64,000 nt of DNA from Rhododendron vialii. Taxonomy: Eukaryota; Streptophyta; Magnoliopsida; Ericales; Ericaceae. The stretch is from assembly GCF_030253575.1 (NCBI RefSeq), contig NC_080566.1, positions 7,015,501 to 7,079,500 on the forward strand, in the 5' to 3' direction. The notes under the pieces were generated by a model. It was not told the origin of the DNA. It did not search any database and was given only the letters and a program-made list of their open reading frames with translations. Both the position numbers and the translations under genes were made by a program. This document shows positions 43,620-53,925 of the stretch, in pieces. The stretch's first letter is position 1; each line of letters opens with the position of its first letter.

Positions 43620-44520
43620 GCTTAAAAAATCTATCTATTTTTGGTTAAATAAACTAGAAAAGCTAAATAAGTGATTATTCATAATTGGTATATTCAAATA
43701 CCCTTCATTAGTTTTTTAAGTAAATAAGCTAAATAAGTTGGATTATAAGTGCTTGCAAACGGGGCATATGACCATATCAATATTCAAGTTATGTTTTGCT
43801 TCTCCTTTTTTAAAAACACATGAATACCCTTTTCTCTCTCCTAAATCTTGTTTAATTTTTTCAAGTATTATCTCTTCAATCTTCTCCATCCTAAAATATC
43901 AAAACATGTCCTAAAAAAACAATATTTTAAAAATCATACTACAATTGAGATTTTTTATACCAACAATAGAAATGTTATCAAAAGCTATGGGAAATTATGA
44001 AACGTTGTGAGTAATCTAAATGAGAGAGACCACTACTCATTAAAAACAAGTACTTCACAAGTTAGATAGACTTCGAATTTTAAACTTAAGACCTATTTAG
44101 ACACGCCAAGTTTGCTAAAACAAGTTAGAGCCACAAAATACGAAAGATGATTTTTGTCAAAATCTCGAAGTCCGAAAACTCCCACCATTGAATGGCTTCA
44201 CTAAAGTCACAATGTTCCATTCCTACAAACAATAGTACAATACACTATAATTTTTCTAGCAAAACAAAAAACAAAAAAAACAATTACACTATAATTCAAC
44301 ATAGAATGTGCATGGCTCAAGTCATAGATGAGAGACTTCACTTACCAAACAAGAGAAGCCTATATGCATCAAAAAGTGCCACAAAAAAGAGTTAAATGAA
44401 TTTCTCCATCGATATAGATGGAATTCCATAGGACTTCTCAAGTTAAGAAATTGAGTTCTCAAGTTCAAGATGCGAAATCCAAATAACTAGTATAAATTTC
44501 GGAAACAACGCTACATTAAT
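43620..44520. other. Intergenic AT-rich stretch
   Basis: No gene or repeat boundary was recognised. 'ttgcaaacggggcatatgacca' (43755) mirrors 'ggctatcgtcccgtttgctaa' (41801), which suggests an outer inverted pair enclosing the palindrome at 42037-43614. Confidence 0.4.
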
Positions 44521-44524
44521 GAAC

Positions 44525-44850
44525 TGTTTAGGGGTTATTTAGCTAAATAAGAAATTTGGATTATTTTTTTATTTAATTTTTTTTGTATTGTTAGTTTTTC
44601 GTCAATTTTTGGTCAATTATTGCTTTGTCATGACGAAAGATGAAAATAAGTCACTTATTTGCTTATTTTTATTTTTATTTAAAAAAAATTGAGTTTTGAT
44701 TGTAAATTTTTTTATTTTTTAAATTCTTTTCATAATGACGAAGCAATAAATCAAAAAAAAAAATACTCCTATTAACAAAAAACTAACAAATGTAAAAAAC
44801 AAAAGAAAATTGAATAAAGACAAGAAAATAATCCAACCAAAAAAAGCTAG
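44525..44850. mobile_element. Fold-back element
   Basis: Inverted repeat with 'agctaaataagaaatttggattattttttt' on the left and 'aaaataatccaaccaaaaaaagct' on the right; inside are TGTTAGTTTTTCGTCAATTT-like and AAAAAACTAACAAATG arms and a CATGACGAAAG/ATAATGACGAAGC pair. Similar in design to 11383-11690. Confidence 0.5.
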
Positions 44851-44859
44851 TTTGAATAA

Positions 44860-45985
44860 GAAAAAGGGATGTGATTTTTTTTTATCAGCTAAAACGCCTT
44901 AAAGGCTTTCATTAATATCCAAAAAGAGATATGATTTTGGTACTTCACTTTTAATTTTGTTTTCTCACATGATCAAGATACAAAGTGTAATAACTTGGAT
45001 CCTCAAGCATCACAATATTAGAAAGATCACAATCTATCTTTTATTCCAAAAACTTTACAATTTACAACTATCTCTAAAGTAAATAAACAATCAACCACTC
45101 TCGCAGCAACTCAGATAAGTTCGCACCACTGGCACCTAGCCCACTAACCAACATGCAAGCTGGAGTCCAAAAGACCCCAAGAGTGTGTGAGACATAATAA
45201 CGCGTACAATATCAACACTAAGATAACTGCACAACATCAACCACCACGTATAACACCAATCACAAATATAACACATTCCACATAAATGAAACCACATATC
45301 CGGTCCTCCTCGGTATATAACGGGTGACGTACCACCTCACTAACCTCACCATAATCCATTGGCCAACTTGTCTTTTGGCATAACTTATTAGCTTAGTTAC
45401 CCCGTCACATACCAAACAGTTCTACAATATATAGTCACTGCACATAATATAACCAACAAAAACCCAACATTAATATTGTACAAAAAATATATATCTCACA
45501 CTCACTCTCAAATCGCCTTGCCATCATATATAATCTCACCTCATATTTCTCTTCAAAGAACGTATCTCATCAGAACAAGAACTCATGATCAATTGTTCCT
45601 CACAGCTCTGTGTCTAAAGCCCCTTAGTTTTTTTTCTCTCTCTTTTAATCCTTCCGATAGACCAGGTGTACCAACTCATAACTCTTCCCTGCCTAAACTT
45701 GACACATCCTCAATACATGCACACATGCACGTGTACTGCATCTAGAAAGTATATGAACATATAACAAAATTAATTTAACAAATACGACATAAACAATAAT
45801 ACTTCAAAAGATTTTTTTTTTTTTAACATGGAATATTACACAAAGTAAAATATAAATTATTAAAATTAGAAAGCCAAAATCAATTTCCAAAGAGAAAACC
45901 TCTAGCATTTCCAAATTGGAAAGTAATGTTGGGTTTGACACTTTCGGCTTTAGCCATTCTCTCAGTTTCTCAACATCGTTGATCA
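44860..45985. other. Intergenic stretch upstream of F-box locus 9
   Basis: The 45000-45470 part is less AT-rich and has CA-rich sequence (CACAACATCAACCACCACG, GTAACGTACC-like blocks). No inverted or direct terminal repeats were found. No gene was recognised. Confidence 0.4.
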
Positions 45986-45987
45986 CC

Positions 45988-46009
45988 TCTCACCTCTGGT
46001 ATGAATTGA

Positions 46010-46053
<44 letters not shown>

Positions 46054-46184
46054 TTTGTTTCATCTTGCAAAAAATGGGAGAAATTAGAAAGCATGTGTAG
46101 CTGTATTCCTTCATGATTTATAGGGTAAATTCTTTTTGTTGGATTTCAGGTACGACTTGCTGCTCACTAATTTTCTCCACTCAA
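45988..46184 (+). promoter_or_regulatory. Leader of F-box locus 9 with CT tract and possible 5'-UTR intron
   Basis: CTCTGGTATGAATTG is followed by a CT tract (46014-46050) and then GGATTTCAGGTACGACTTGC, 35 bp before the ATG. Donor-like CTGGTATGAA and acceptor-like TTGGATTTCAGGT would define an intron of about 150 bp. Locus 5 has the same order with the acceptor altered to TTTCAAG. Confidence 0.5.
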
Positions 46185-47354
46185 ATGGTAATCGAAAAGC
46201 TGCCCGAAGCTCTGCTCATGGAGATTCTGTCCAGGCTTCCAGTGAAGCCATTGCTTCGATCCAAGTCCGTCTGCAAAGGCTGGTACTCTCTCATCCAAAA
46301 CCCTAGCTTCATTTCCCTCCACCACAATCACGCCGCCTCTATGGCGGTCGCCGAAAACACCGACTGCCTCCTCGTTAAGCGATCCCTCAACGGCGGCTAC
46401 GACGGCATCATCTTGTCCTTTGTCCCTAACGAAACCCCAATCGAGGATATTGATGTATCTTCCCTTGGTCTAGATATTCCAGGTCTCGAACTATTGGGTC
46501 CTTGTAACGGTGTCGTTTGTCTCACCGAAAGCGGGTATTACTCGACCATTGTGTTGTGCAACCCTTCGATGAGAGAATTCAGGGTACTTCCTCAACCCTC
46601 TTATAAAAAAGGCTATGTAGCTAATTTGGGATTTGGTTTTGATCCCTCTACGAATGATTATAAAGTGGTTAAGTTCGGATATTACAATCCACATATCCTC
46701 ACCGATGAGAATGACGAAACAATGGAAATATATGAGCTGAGTACAGATTCTTGGAGGGAAGGTCGTGTGAATTCCCAGATTCAGTTTGGTTTGCATTTCG
46801 TTTGTTTATCTTTTGCGTCGTGTAAAGGGGATTTTTACTGGTACATGTTCTGCCCCGATGGAGATGATGCTATTATTGTGTTTTGGATGACGGACGAGGT
46901 GTTCGATGCAAAGCCCTTGCCGGAAGTTTGCTTGTTTGACGATTCCATAGGAAGTGAACTTTTCGTTCTGAATGATTCCCTTGCCCTGGTTCTTTATCCA
47001 TCGGAGTGGACAGAACCATCGTCGTTTTCTGTGTGGCATTGTCCGATGGAGAAGTGCTTTGACATTTGGGTTATGGAGGAACAGGGTGTTGAGGTATCTT
47101 GGACTAAAAAATTTGCTATCGGACCTCTCCAGTGGCTTGAATATCCATTGGGATTTCGGCGAAATGGTGAGTTCCTCTTGGTGAGTGATGGTGTACAGAT
47201 GATGTCTTACAACCCTGATACCCGGCGGATAAAGGAGTATCAAGTGTATGGTCATTCTCCTTCACGGTGTTTACAAGTTCTGCTATACACAGAGAGTTTG
47301 GTTTCAGTCAAGAGACACAATGAGCGTGATGGACATGATGATTTGCAGGTTTAA
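46185..47354 (+). CDS. F-box/FBA-domain protein (locus 9)
   Basis: 389 residues from the ATG at 46185 (MVIEKLPEALLMEIL). The frame is open 72 nt further upstream, but that part is leader. The F-box is at about 5-46 (SRLPVKPLLRSKSVCKGWYS); KGWYS replaces KNWYS, a change at a normally invariant asparagine in this cluster. The FBA domain has CNGVVCL, CNPSMREFRVLP, LGFGFDPSTNDYKVVKF, MEIYELSTDSWREG, SCKGDFYWYMFC, SWTKKFAIGPLQWLEYPLGF and YTESLVSVKRHNERDGHDD. SCKGDF departs from SWKGDF. It is the intact parent-like relative of pseudogene 7, about 9.7 kb to the left. Confidence 0.92.
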   Translation: MVIEKLPEALLMEILSRLPVKPLLRSKSVCKGWYSLIQNPSFISLHHNHAASMAVAENTDCLLVKRSLNGGYDGIILSFVPNETPIEDIDVSSLGLDIPGLELLGPCNGVVCLTESGYYSTIVLCNPSMREFRVLPQPSYKKGYVANLGFGFDPSTNDYKVVKFGYYNPHILTDENDETMEIYELSTDSWREGRVNSQIQFGLHFVCLSFASCKGDFYWYMFCPDGDDAIIVFWMTDEVFDAKPLPEVCLFDDSIGSELFVLNDSLALVLYPSEWTEPSSFSVWHCPMEKCFDIWVMEEQGVEVSWTKKFAIGPLQWLEYPLGFRRNGEFLLVSDGVQMMSYNPDTRRIKEYQVYGHSPSRCLQVLLYTESLVSVKRHNERDGHDDLQV

Positions 47355-48600
47355 CTTGATTGTGGGCTTACTATCCTCATGACTAATATATGTTTTGTGC
47401 TGCACAACGGACTTCTGAAGTGCTTTAGGCAGTCGTTGCCTTTCATCGTCTTTGAAAAGAAAAAAGAAGGTAAATGAGGGGTTGCATTCATCTGTGGAGA
47501 GGTCTCCTTGACACTCTTCTCCCCAAAGGCATTGATAGTGAAAGCTACTTTTTCCAGGCCTGCACATCCATTTCACACCGGTCAATTTTTATTACGGTCT
47601 AATGAAGTTTCTCCTACTTATGAAAACAAGTGTTTCCATTTCCTGGTTTTGCGAAAGGTAGATCCAAGAGGAGTTCATCTTTGGATTATGTACTGAGTTG
47701 GGGTTAAGATGCTAGATATGAAATGAGGAGTTGTATAGTTTTCTTGAAAGCGAAAGCAAGTGAGGTGTTGTGTCTGTTGCACGTGGTTACTCATTGCTGC
47801 GAAATATAACCTCTAATGAATTTGCTCAGATGAGGAGAAAGTTGGAAAGAAGTCACAATCTGAATCTTCAGAACCATACCTCATACTGCCTTCTATCATT
47901 CAGATGATCTTGAAACTGTCCACTACTAGGGCCATGGTGTCACTAACGTTTGTTTTATGAGGCTGTGTATCTGTTCATACTCTTTCAATGTAGTAAGCTA
48001 GAATTCGTCTTTGCAATTGGATAGTAGTTGTATGTTCCAACAACTTTTTTCGGTTTAGTTTAGTTTCTGCTAGGTTTGTTTTTGTTGTTGGGATCGTGTA
48101 ACACGAGATTAATTGTTGCACTGTTGTATGGTATTGTGTGGCTCAGTGTGGTTCTCTTCAATATGTTTCATAACCAAGTTTGTTTGTTTGTTTCCCAATT
48201 GGGTCTTAATCTTACTCCTTGTTTTATTACACTTGTGTTGAGAAGAACATTGAAATTTGAAGTGGTTGCTCATTCACTACTCACAGGTCGATTTCCACGA
48301 GCATGTAATGAAACTTCTTTGTCTTCTGAAACCCGGTACTTGAATGTATTGCTTTTGCAGAAGGCAGACATCTAAGTGGAGTTCATCTTTGGATTCTTTA
48401 CTGAGATGGCGTTACGATACAAGATAAGGAATTTGGAGTCGTACAGTCGCGTAGTTTTCATGAAGGTGTCTGTGCATGTGGTGGTTACTTATAGCTGCGA
48501 AATATAACTTGTGTTTTTTTCAGGACTGTGACCAAATGGGAATGAAGTCACATTGTCAAACCTCAGAAACCATACCTCATACTACCTTCCACAATCTAAT
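47355..48600 (+). other. 3' flank of F-box locus 9
   Basis: Collinear with 37412-38150 in its first 600 bp. Later it contains GGGATCGTGTAACACGAGAT (48093) and the 'gcacgtggttactcattgctgcgaaatataa' block, both repeated again at 48470-48800. The flank thus includes a local direct duplication of about 0.6-0.7 kb. Probable 3' UTR followed by duplicated spacer. Confidence 0.55.
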
Positions 48601-49060
48601 ATACCCATGAAACTTTCCACTGCTAGGGCCCGTGCAAATAGCAGTGTGTCTGTTCCTACTTTTTCAATGCATTAAACTAGGATTTGTCTTTGCAATTGGA
48701 ATATAGTTTACGTTCCAAGAACTATCTTTAGTTTAACTTTTGCTAGGTGTATTTTCTTCATTGGGACCGCGTAACATGAAATTTTATTGATGCACTGTTT
48801 TTTTTTTATTTTATGGTATTATTAAATGACAAACAGATGCCATTTTTTAAACTTTGTACATTCATGGGAGCAGTGGAAGGATATGCCAGATGCTAATTCT
48901 TTTTTTATTCTTGTGATCGATTAGGTTATTATGTGTTCTACGAAGTTGTCGGAACAGGAGAGAATGCAGATTCTGTAACCTAGCTCGAGACTCTTTGAAG
49001 ACAACGAGGGCATGGAGAGTTCATCTCTAATTTTGATACAAATAGGATGACAATTTTATC
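48600..49060 (+). repeat. Second distal flank block after locus 9
   Basis: Contains 'gcccgtgcaaatagcagtgtgtctgttcctac', AATGCATTAAACTAGGATTTG, CCAAGAACTATCTTTAG and GTGTTCTACGAAGTTGTC. Nearly the same run occurs at 51190-51560 downstream of locus 10, showing a direct duplication about 2.6 kb apart. Confidence 0.65.
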
Positions 49061-49384
49061 CGAACCCAACGGATGCTAGAATTTATCATCTACAATTAAC
49101 AATTCAAAAGACAACTAGCCCCAAAACACACCTTGAACATTTTCAAGATCAGAAAACTTATTTAGGGAGGCTCCGTAAACTAAATTTTACAGCACCCTAA
49201 TTTCGCGTGTCAGGAAAAGAACTCTTCACGCATTAATTGTCGAGATGGACGAGTGAGATTGTGGGTTGCTGTAAATAACTTATTCACGTCTTGGTGAATA
49301 AGTTTTTTTTTTTTAAACATTCTTAACCACTGACAATGTGGTTTGACTATTTCGCCTTCCATAATTCTTATACCAGAAATGCTA

Positions 49385-49533
49385 GGGACAAAGAAAATTT
49401 ATCCTGAAAGTACCCCGAAAAGATCAACTAGTGGTTGAGATTCACTTTGATGTGTGTGACATAATCATCAAAGTGATTTTCAACCATTGATTGTTGTTTT
49501 CGGGGTACTTTCGGGGTAAGTTTTCTTTGTACC
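49385..49533. mobile_element. MITE copy 2 (partner at 14119)
   Basis: 149-bp element with ends GGGACAAAGAAAATTTATCC and the complement of GGTACAAAGAAAACTTACCC; the arms continue through GAAAGTACCCCGAAAA. TA (within CTA) flanks it on both sides. Its arms match each other better than those of the copy at 14119-14266, so this copy is probably younger. Confidence 0.78.
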
Positions 49534-49554
49534 TAGAATGAGAGAGAAAGTGTT

Positions 49555-49672
49555 GGGTGAGAGGAGAGAGGGTTTAATCCGAGCCGTTCAAAAATATATC
49601 GGACGGCTCGGATGCGCCGAGTGGGTACAACGTAAGATATACCCGCTCGGCACGGAAAAATCACTCCTTATA
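49555..49672. repeat. Dispersed repeat with GGACGGCTCGGATGC core
   Basis: Contains GAGCCGTTCAAAAATATATC, GGACGGCTCGGATGCGCC and 'acgtaagatatacccgctcgg', matching parts of 25095-25320 in inverted orientation. It lies directly upstream of a TATATAG motif (about 49674-49680) that may be the TATA element of locus 10. Confidence 0.55.
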
Positions 49673-49837
49673 TAGATCCATCCTCGATCATCCATCTCCT
49701 CTGGTATGCGTAGACTAGAGACCCCCCCTCGATTTTCTTGTGAAGGAGTAGCAGTATTCATGCAAAAATATCGTTTTGGAAAAAGATCGACTCGGTCTTT
49801 TCCGTAAAAGATAATCTTGCAGAAATACCACGAGGGT

Positions 49838-50932
49838 ATGGCTAGTGTAAACGAGCCGCCGGAAGATGTGCTGATCGATATCTTGTCTCGGCTTCCGGCA
49901 AGATCCATCCTCCGATTCAAATCTGTCTCCAAACGCTGGTACTCTCTCGTCCAAAATCCTATCTTCATCTCCCTCCACCGCACCCACGCCCGGTTCTTCT
50001 ACTGTGTCTCCCAGGAACGCACCGTCGACCATAACCCCTGGTCCATGCATTTACTCCCCGACCAGACTTCAATTCATGACCTAGATCTCTCTTTCACCAG
50101 GCCCCACCTTGGCAAGGATTTCAGCCACCAAGGCTCTTGCAACGGCCTCATGTGTCTCTCCTTGAACTCCAATATCGTGATATGCAACCCTGCAACGAGA
50201 GAATTTAGGCTACTCCCTCAACCCCCTTGTCATTCGTGGCATACGAATTACCTCGGGTTTGCTTTTGACTCCAAAACCAATGACTATAAAGTAGTTAGAG
50301 TCGCCACTCTCCGGGAAACCAGGTGTGTTGATTATAGAATTCACATCTATTGCATGAGTGCAGATTCATGGGAAGAACTCTTCCTAATGGCGCTCAGCCA
50401 CAACTTAGACGGTTATCATCATCATCCTTGCACATCGAAGGATGGGGTTTTCTATTGGTTGACTTCTTATGTTCATCCTCGTGACCGGATTGATGTCTTA
50501 AACACGGTTGAAGGATCGTTCAAACGAAGGTCCTTGCCCATCGACGTTGGTTCTGATTCGCAGATTAATCTTTGTCTTCTAAATGATTCTCTTGTCCTTA
50601 TTGTGTCATTGTATAACAGCCGGCTAGGAGAGACTCAGTTTGACGTGTGGTTAATGGACGAATTAGGAGATCAGGAGTGTTGGACTAAAAAGTGCTCCAT
50701 TGGGCCCATCTCAGGAAGTCCCATCTCAGGAAGTCAACGTGCATTTGGGTTCCAGCCAAATAATGAGGTTTTTATGACTGGATGTGACAATGGGCTGATT
50801 GTGTCGTACAACCATAGCACAGGGGACACAAAAAAATACAAACAGTTATGCAATTTGCCAGAACTAAGGTGTTTAAGACAAGTTTTTCAATACTCAGAGA
50901 GCTTAGTGTCGGTTAAGAGACGACTTGATTGA
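49838..50932 (+). CDS. F-box/FBA-domain protein, second subfamily (locus 10)
   Basis: 364 residues from the ATG at 49838 (MASVNEPPEDVLIDILSRLP). The frame opens slightly upstream, but the next in-frame codon there is not ATG. The F-box is at about 7-48 (RLPARSILRFKSVSKRWYSL). The FBA-type domain differs from loci 1-9: CNGLMCL, CNPATREFRLLPQPP, LGFAFDSKTNDYKVVRV, IYCMSADSWEEL, HHHPCTSKDGVFYWLTSY, FDVWLMDELGDQECWTKK and FGFQPNNEVFMTGCDNGLIV. A 15-bp in-frame tandem duplication (50705-50734) doubles PISGS relative to its sister locus 11, which has a single PILGS. Frame intact. The sister gene lies 3 kb downstream with the same leader (GGAAAAAGATCGACTCGGTC). Confidence 0.92.
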   Translation: MASVNEPPEDVLIDILSRLPARSILRFKSVSKRWYSLVQNPIFISLHRTHARFFYCVSQERTVDHNPWSMHLLPDQTSIHDLDLSFTRPHLGKDFSHQGSCNGLMCLSLNSNIVICNPATREFRLLPQPPCHSWHTNYLGFAFDSKTNDYKVVRVATLRETRCVDYRIHIYCMSADSWEELFLMALSHNLDGYHHHPCTSKDGVFYWLTSYVHPRDRIDVLNTVEGSFKRRSLPIDVGSDSQINLCLLNDSLVLIVSLYNSRLGETQFDVWLMDELGDQECWTKKCSIGPISGSPISGSQRAFGFQPNNEVFMTGCDNGLIVSYNHSTGDTKKYKQLCNLPELRCLRQVFQYSESLVSVKRRLD

Positions 50933-51180
50933 GTTTAACTTTAAACCGTAAGATTTGCTACTCTGCTTAAATTCCCTAACAAATGTATTCTTTAATTTGT
51001 TTTGGTTTTTAATTAGATTCCTATATTATTATTATCTTATGCAAGGTGGCTCTAGCAATCCTCTCGTTATGAGGCCTTTCTTTTATACATTCAGAAATTG
51101 GCAGGATATATATGTATATCTACATACACACATGATAGCGGCACACCCCACTTATAACTCATAAGTCTGTTAATTTCTTT
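50933..51180 (+). other. 3' flank of locus 10
   Basis: CCGTAAGATTTGCTACTCTG, 'attcctatattattattatcttatgcaa', GTGGCTCTAGCAAT and TTATGAGGCCTTTCTT recur after locus 11 (55325-55460) and again at 56700-56810 without a gene. Three copies of one flank. Confidence 0.7.
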
Positions 51181-51700
51181 TCACTTTCTTTTTTAGGGCC
51201 TGTGCAAATAGCAGTGTGTCTGTTCCTACTTTTTCAATGTATTAAACTAGGATTTGTCTTTGCAATTGGAATATAGTTATCAGTGTTCTAAACAAGCAAT
51301 TAATCGGCGATTAAACGTTGGCGATGCCTATCTAATTGGATCCGACTAACGATTAATTGCTGATCACTAGTTAATATGCATCAATTAATCGCTTGAAGGT
51401 AGCCGACCGTCTGACTAGCGCCTTGCGACTCTTTTAGAACAATAATAGTTATATGTTCCAAGAACTATATTTAGTTTAACTCTGCTAGGTGTATTTTTAT
51501 TCTTGCGATCAATTAGCTTAGCATGTGTTCCGACGAAGTCGTCGGAATCGTAGGAAATGCAGATTCTGTAACCTAGCTTGAGACTCTGAGGAAGATCACT
51601 TGTATGCCCTTTTTGAAGTTTCAGGTTGATAGGTGAGCTGGTTGTTTCCTACCTACTCATGGAGTTCTACTCGCTCCACTTGTGACTCTTGTCCTGGTGA
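51180..51700 (+). repeat. Distal flank block, duplicate of 48600-49060
   Basis: AATAGCAGTGTGTCTGTTCC, TTAAACTAGGATTTGTCTTT and CCAAGAACTATATTTAGTTT run in the same order as after locus 9. A segment of about 130 bp (51290-51435, AATTAATCGGCGATTAAACG to TTGCGACTC) is inserted here and missing in the other copy; it contains several ATTAAT(C/T)G units. Confidence 0.6.
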
Positions 51701-52270
51701 TACTGAGAATACAATGAGGGGATGGAGAGTTCATCTCCAATTTTGACGTAAATAAGGATGACAATTTTATCTGAAGCCGATGGATGCCTGAATCAATCTG
51801 TACTAATCGGGGCAATTTTTTATCTGATTTTTTATACGCATGTTGGATTTTGATTTCTTATTTGAAAAACAATCTGGCGGGTTTCCATTCGGGCTGAACC
51901 AACTCATTGCCATCCTTAGATGGAAATATGTGATTTTCTTTTTCTAAAGTAGATAAATCATTTTGACTAGTTCTTGAATATACTAGTATTTGTTTGCGGC
52001 TCTTCAATGTCTTCATTCTAGAAGTATATAATGAGAATTCAGAAAGTTAGGTGATTTTTAAATTCTGCATTCTCCAATTTATTCCTGATAATAATGCATT
52101 TTGGGTTTGGAACTTTGGCTTCCAACACCAAAAAGTAAAAAAAAAAATTGCAGAACTCAAAAAACAAAATTAAGTGGCCAAATAGAGTACTCTATAAATC
52201 CAAACACCCAAAATTTAGTCACATTTTGCATTTTTATATCACCACCTTTGTAGAAGGTTTTTGAATTCTG
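51700..52270. other. Intergenic stretch
   Basis: Contains 'gagggcatggagagttcatctccaatttt' type sequence shared with 49005-49035. Otherwise AT-rich, with no gene recognised. Confidence 0.4.
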
Positions 52271-52284
52271 ACTATATAGTTTCA

Positions 52285-52660
52285 CTTAGTGGCAAAGTCA
52301 GGATTTTGACTACGGGGGCCAGCTTAAAAGATATATGTACTTATTATATCATAAGGTATTTGTTTTCCAATTTATTACATTTGTACATTGAAATAATTTT
52401 TTATGCTACTTTAATTGTCACGTGCTTATATTTTATTTATGAAAGAAATAAAAAAATGGGCTCACTAATATAAAATAATAGATTTTTTTATCAAATCGAA
52501 CCAAAATTATGAAGATTATAAGTACTATACACGAATAATTATCCATAACATTCAAAATCAGGTGTATACAAAATAAAAATTTTAACACTTGGACGCTCGG
52601 GGAGACGGGGCCGGGGGTCGGCCCCCGGGCCCCAACATAGCTCCGCCCTTGGTTTGAATC
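52285..52660. mobile_element. Non-autonomous element, GGGGCC-rich end
   Basis: Left boundary TTAGTGGCAAAGTCAGGATT, right boundary 'ggggccgggggtcggcccccgggcccc' then CATAGCTCCGCCCTTGG. The imperfectly inverted ends (AGTGGCAAAGTCAGGA and the complement of CCAAGGGCGGAGCTATG) are typical of small plant transposon derivatives. AT-rich centre, no transposase. The target duplication is uncertain. Confidence 0.45.
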
Positions 52661-52869
52661 ACAAAATCATTTTGCACAATCTATTTTTCACATATCATCT
52701 CGACGCTCTTTATAATCCATGAATTTATAATCTACAATTAACAATTTAAAAGACAACAAGATCAAAAAAAATAAAAATTAATAGACAACTAGCCCCGAAA
52801 CACATATTTTTAAGATCGAAAAGTCTAAGGAAACCAACTGAGCGCAACGACGGCATGTGGAGTTCACTC

Positions 52870-53395
52870 TGGCCCCGCACATCGGGACGGATCCAGAAAT
52901 ATAGTTTAATGGAGGTACTCGTTAATTATAATGGCGAGAGCTTATTTTTTTTAGTCAACCATAGCAAAATCATATAAAATTAACACATGCATTATTAACT
53001 ACAAAAATTTATAACATTACTTTAAGTTTAATTAGGTGAAAATGAGCATAAAATCTCATACAAAATTTTTAAAATATAATATAAATGAACATCGACAAGT
53101 TTTAGAATAATCAAGCTAATTTTGTTGGTGACTTTATTTTAAAATATTTCTTCCAAACGGTTAAAAATAAAAAGAATCAAGAAAGAATAGCTCTAAATAC
53201 ACAAACATGCAGCTCGTAAAACAACAAATATAAATACATCGTATGATGGAATTCAGGCATAAAAGTATATTTTCGAGGTATATGCAAGTGCTTATGTTTA
53301 TATACTAGCACACTTTCATAATTATGCTAATTAATTAAAAAATTTAATTTCGAATGGGGCATGTGCCCCGTGTGCCCCCGCTTCCGTCCCTACCC
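52870..53395. mobile_element. Non-autonomous element, dispersed repeat copy B
   Basis: The left end CGGGACGGATCCAGAAATAT and the right end ('catgtgccccgtgtgcccccgcttccgtccctac') are imperfectly inverted around GGGACGGA. The interior matches 5000-5345. Related to 22643-23262 by its end sequence. Non-coding. Confidence 0.55.
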
Positions 53396-53568
53396 GCACC
53401 GATATTTATCGCGGGCGCGCTTAATTTTTTTAAATTATTAAACGGCTCGGATTCCGTGGGCGGAATGAGCCCCTCATGTCGTCAGTTTCCTCCCATCGTT
53501 TCCGTAGCAGAGTTCTTTTAGGATTTTAACCACTGATAATGTAGTTCGACTCCTTCGCCTTTCATAAT

Positions 53569-53588
53569 TCTTTTATAGTTTGTCTACC

Positions 53589-53623
<35 letters not shown>

Positions 53624-53640
53624 TTTATAGTTTGTCAACC

Positions 53641-53681
<41 letters not shown>

Positions 53682-53751
53682 TGTGAATATAGGGGGCATT
53701 AGAAGCATGTTAGTAGTAGTATTCATGCAATTCTTTTATAGTTTGTCTACC

Positions 53752-53802
<51 letters not shown>

Positions 53803-53850
53803 ATATAGGGGGCATTAGAAGCATGTTAGTAGCAGTATTCACGCAAAAAG
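53569..53850 (+). repeat. Triplicated leader unit with CT microsatellites
   Basis: A unit TTCTTTTATAGTTTGTC(T/A)ACC followed by a CT tract occurs three times (CT tracts at 53591-53620, 53643-53679 and 53753-53797). The last two units continue with GAATATAGGGGGCATTAGAA and GCATGTTAGTAG.AGTATTCA. The result is a tandem expansion in the leader or promoter of F-box locus 11. Locus 10 has only a single, CT-less counterpart. Confidence 0.85.
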
Positions 53851-53925
53851 ATCGTTTTTGATGCTCCGCACCCCAAAAAGGGTTTTGGAAAAAGATCGAC
53901 TCGGTCTTCTCCGTAAAAGAGAATC

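Noticed and set aside
45000-45480. CA-rich stretch resembling a solo LTR
   Set aside because: No TG...CA ends with a flanking duplication could be placed, and no second copy occurs in the window.
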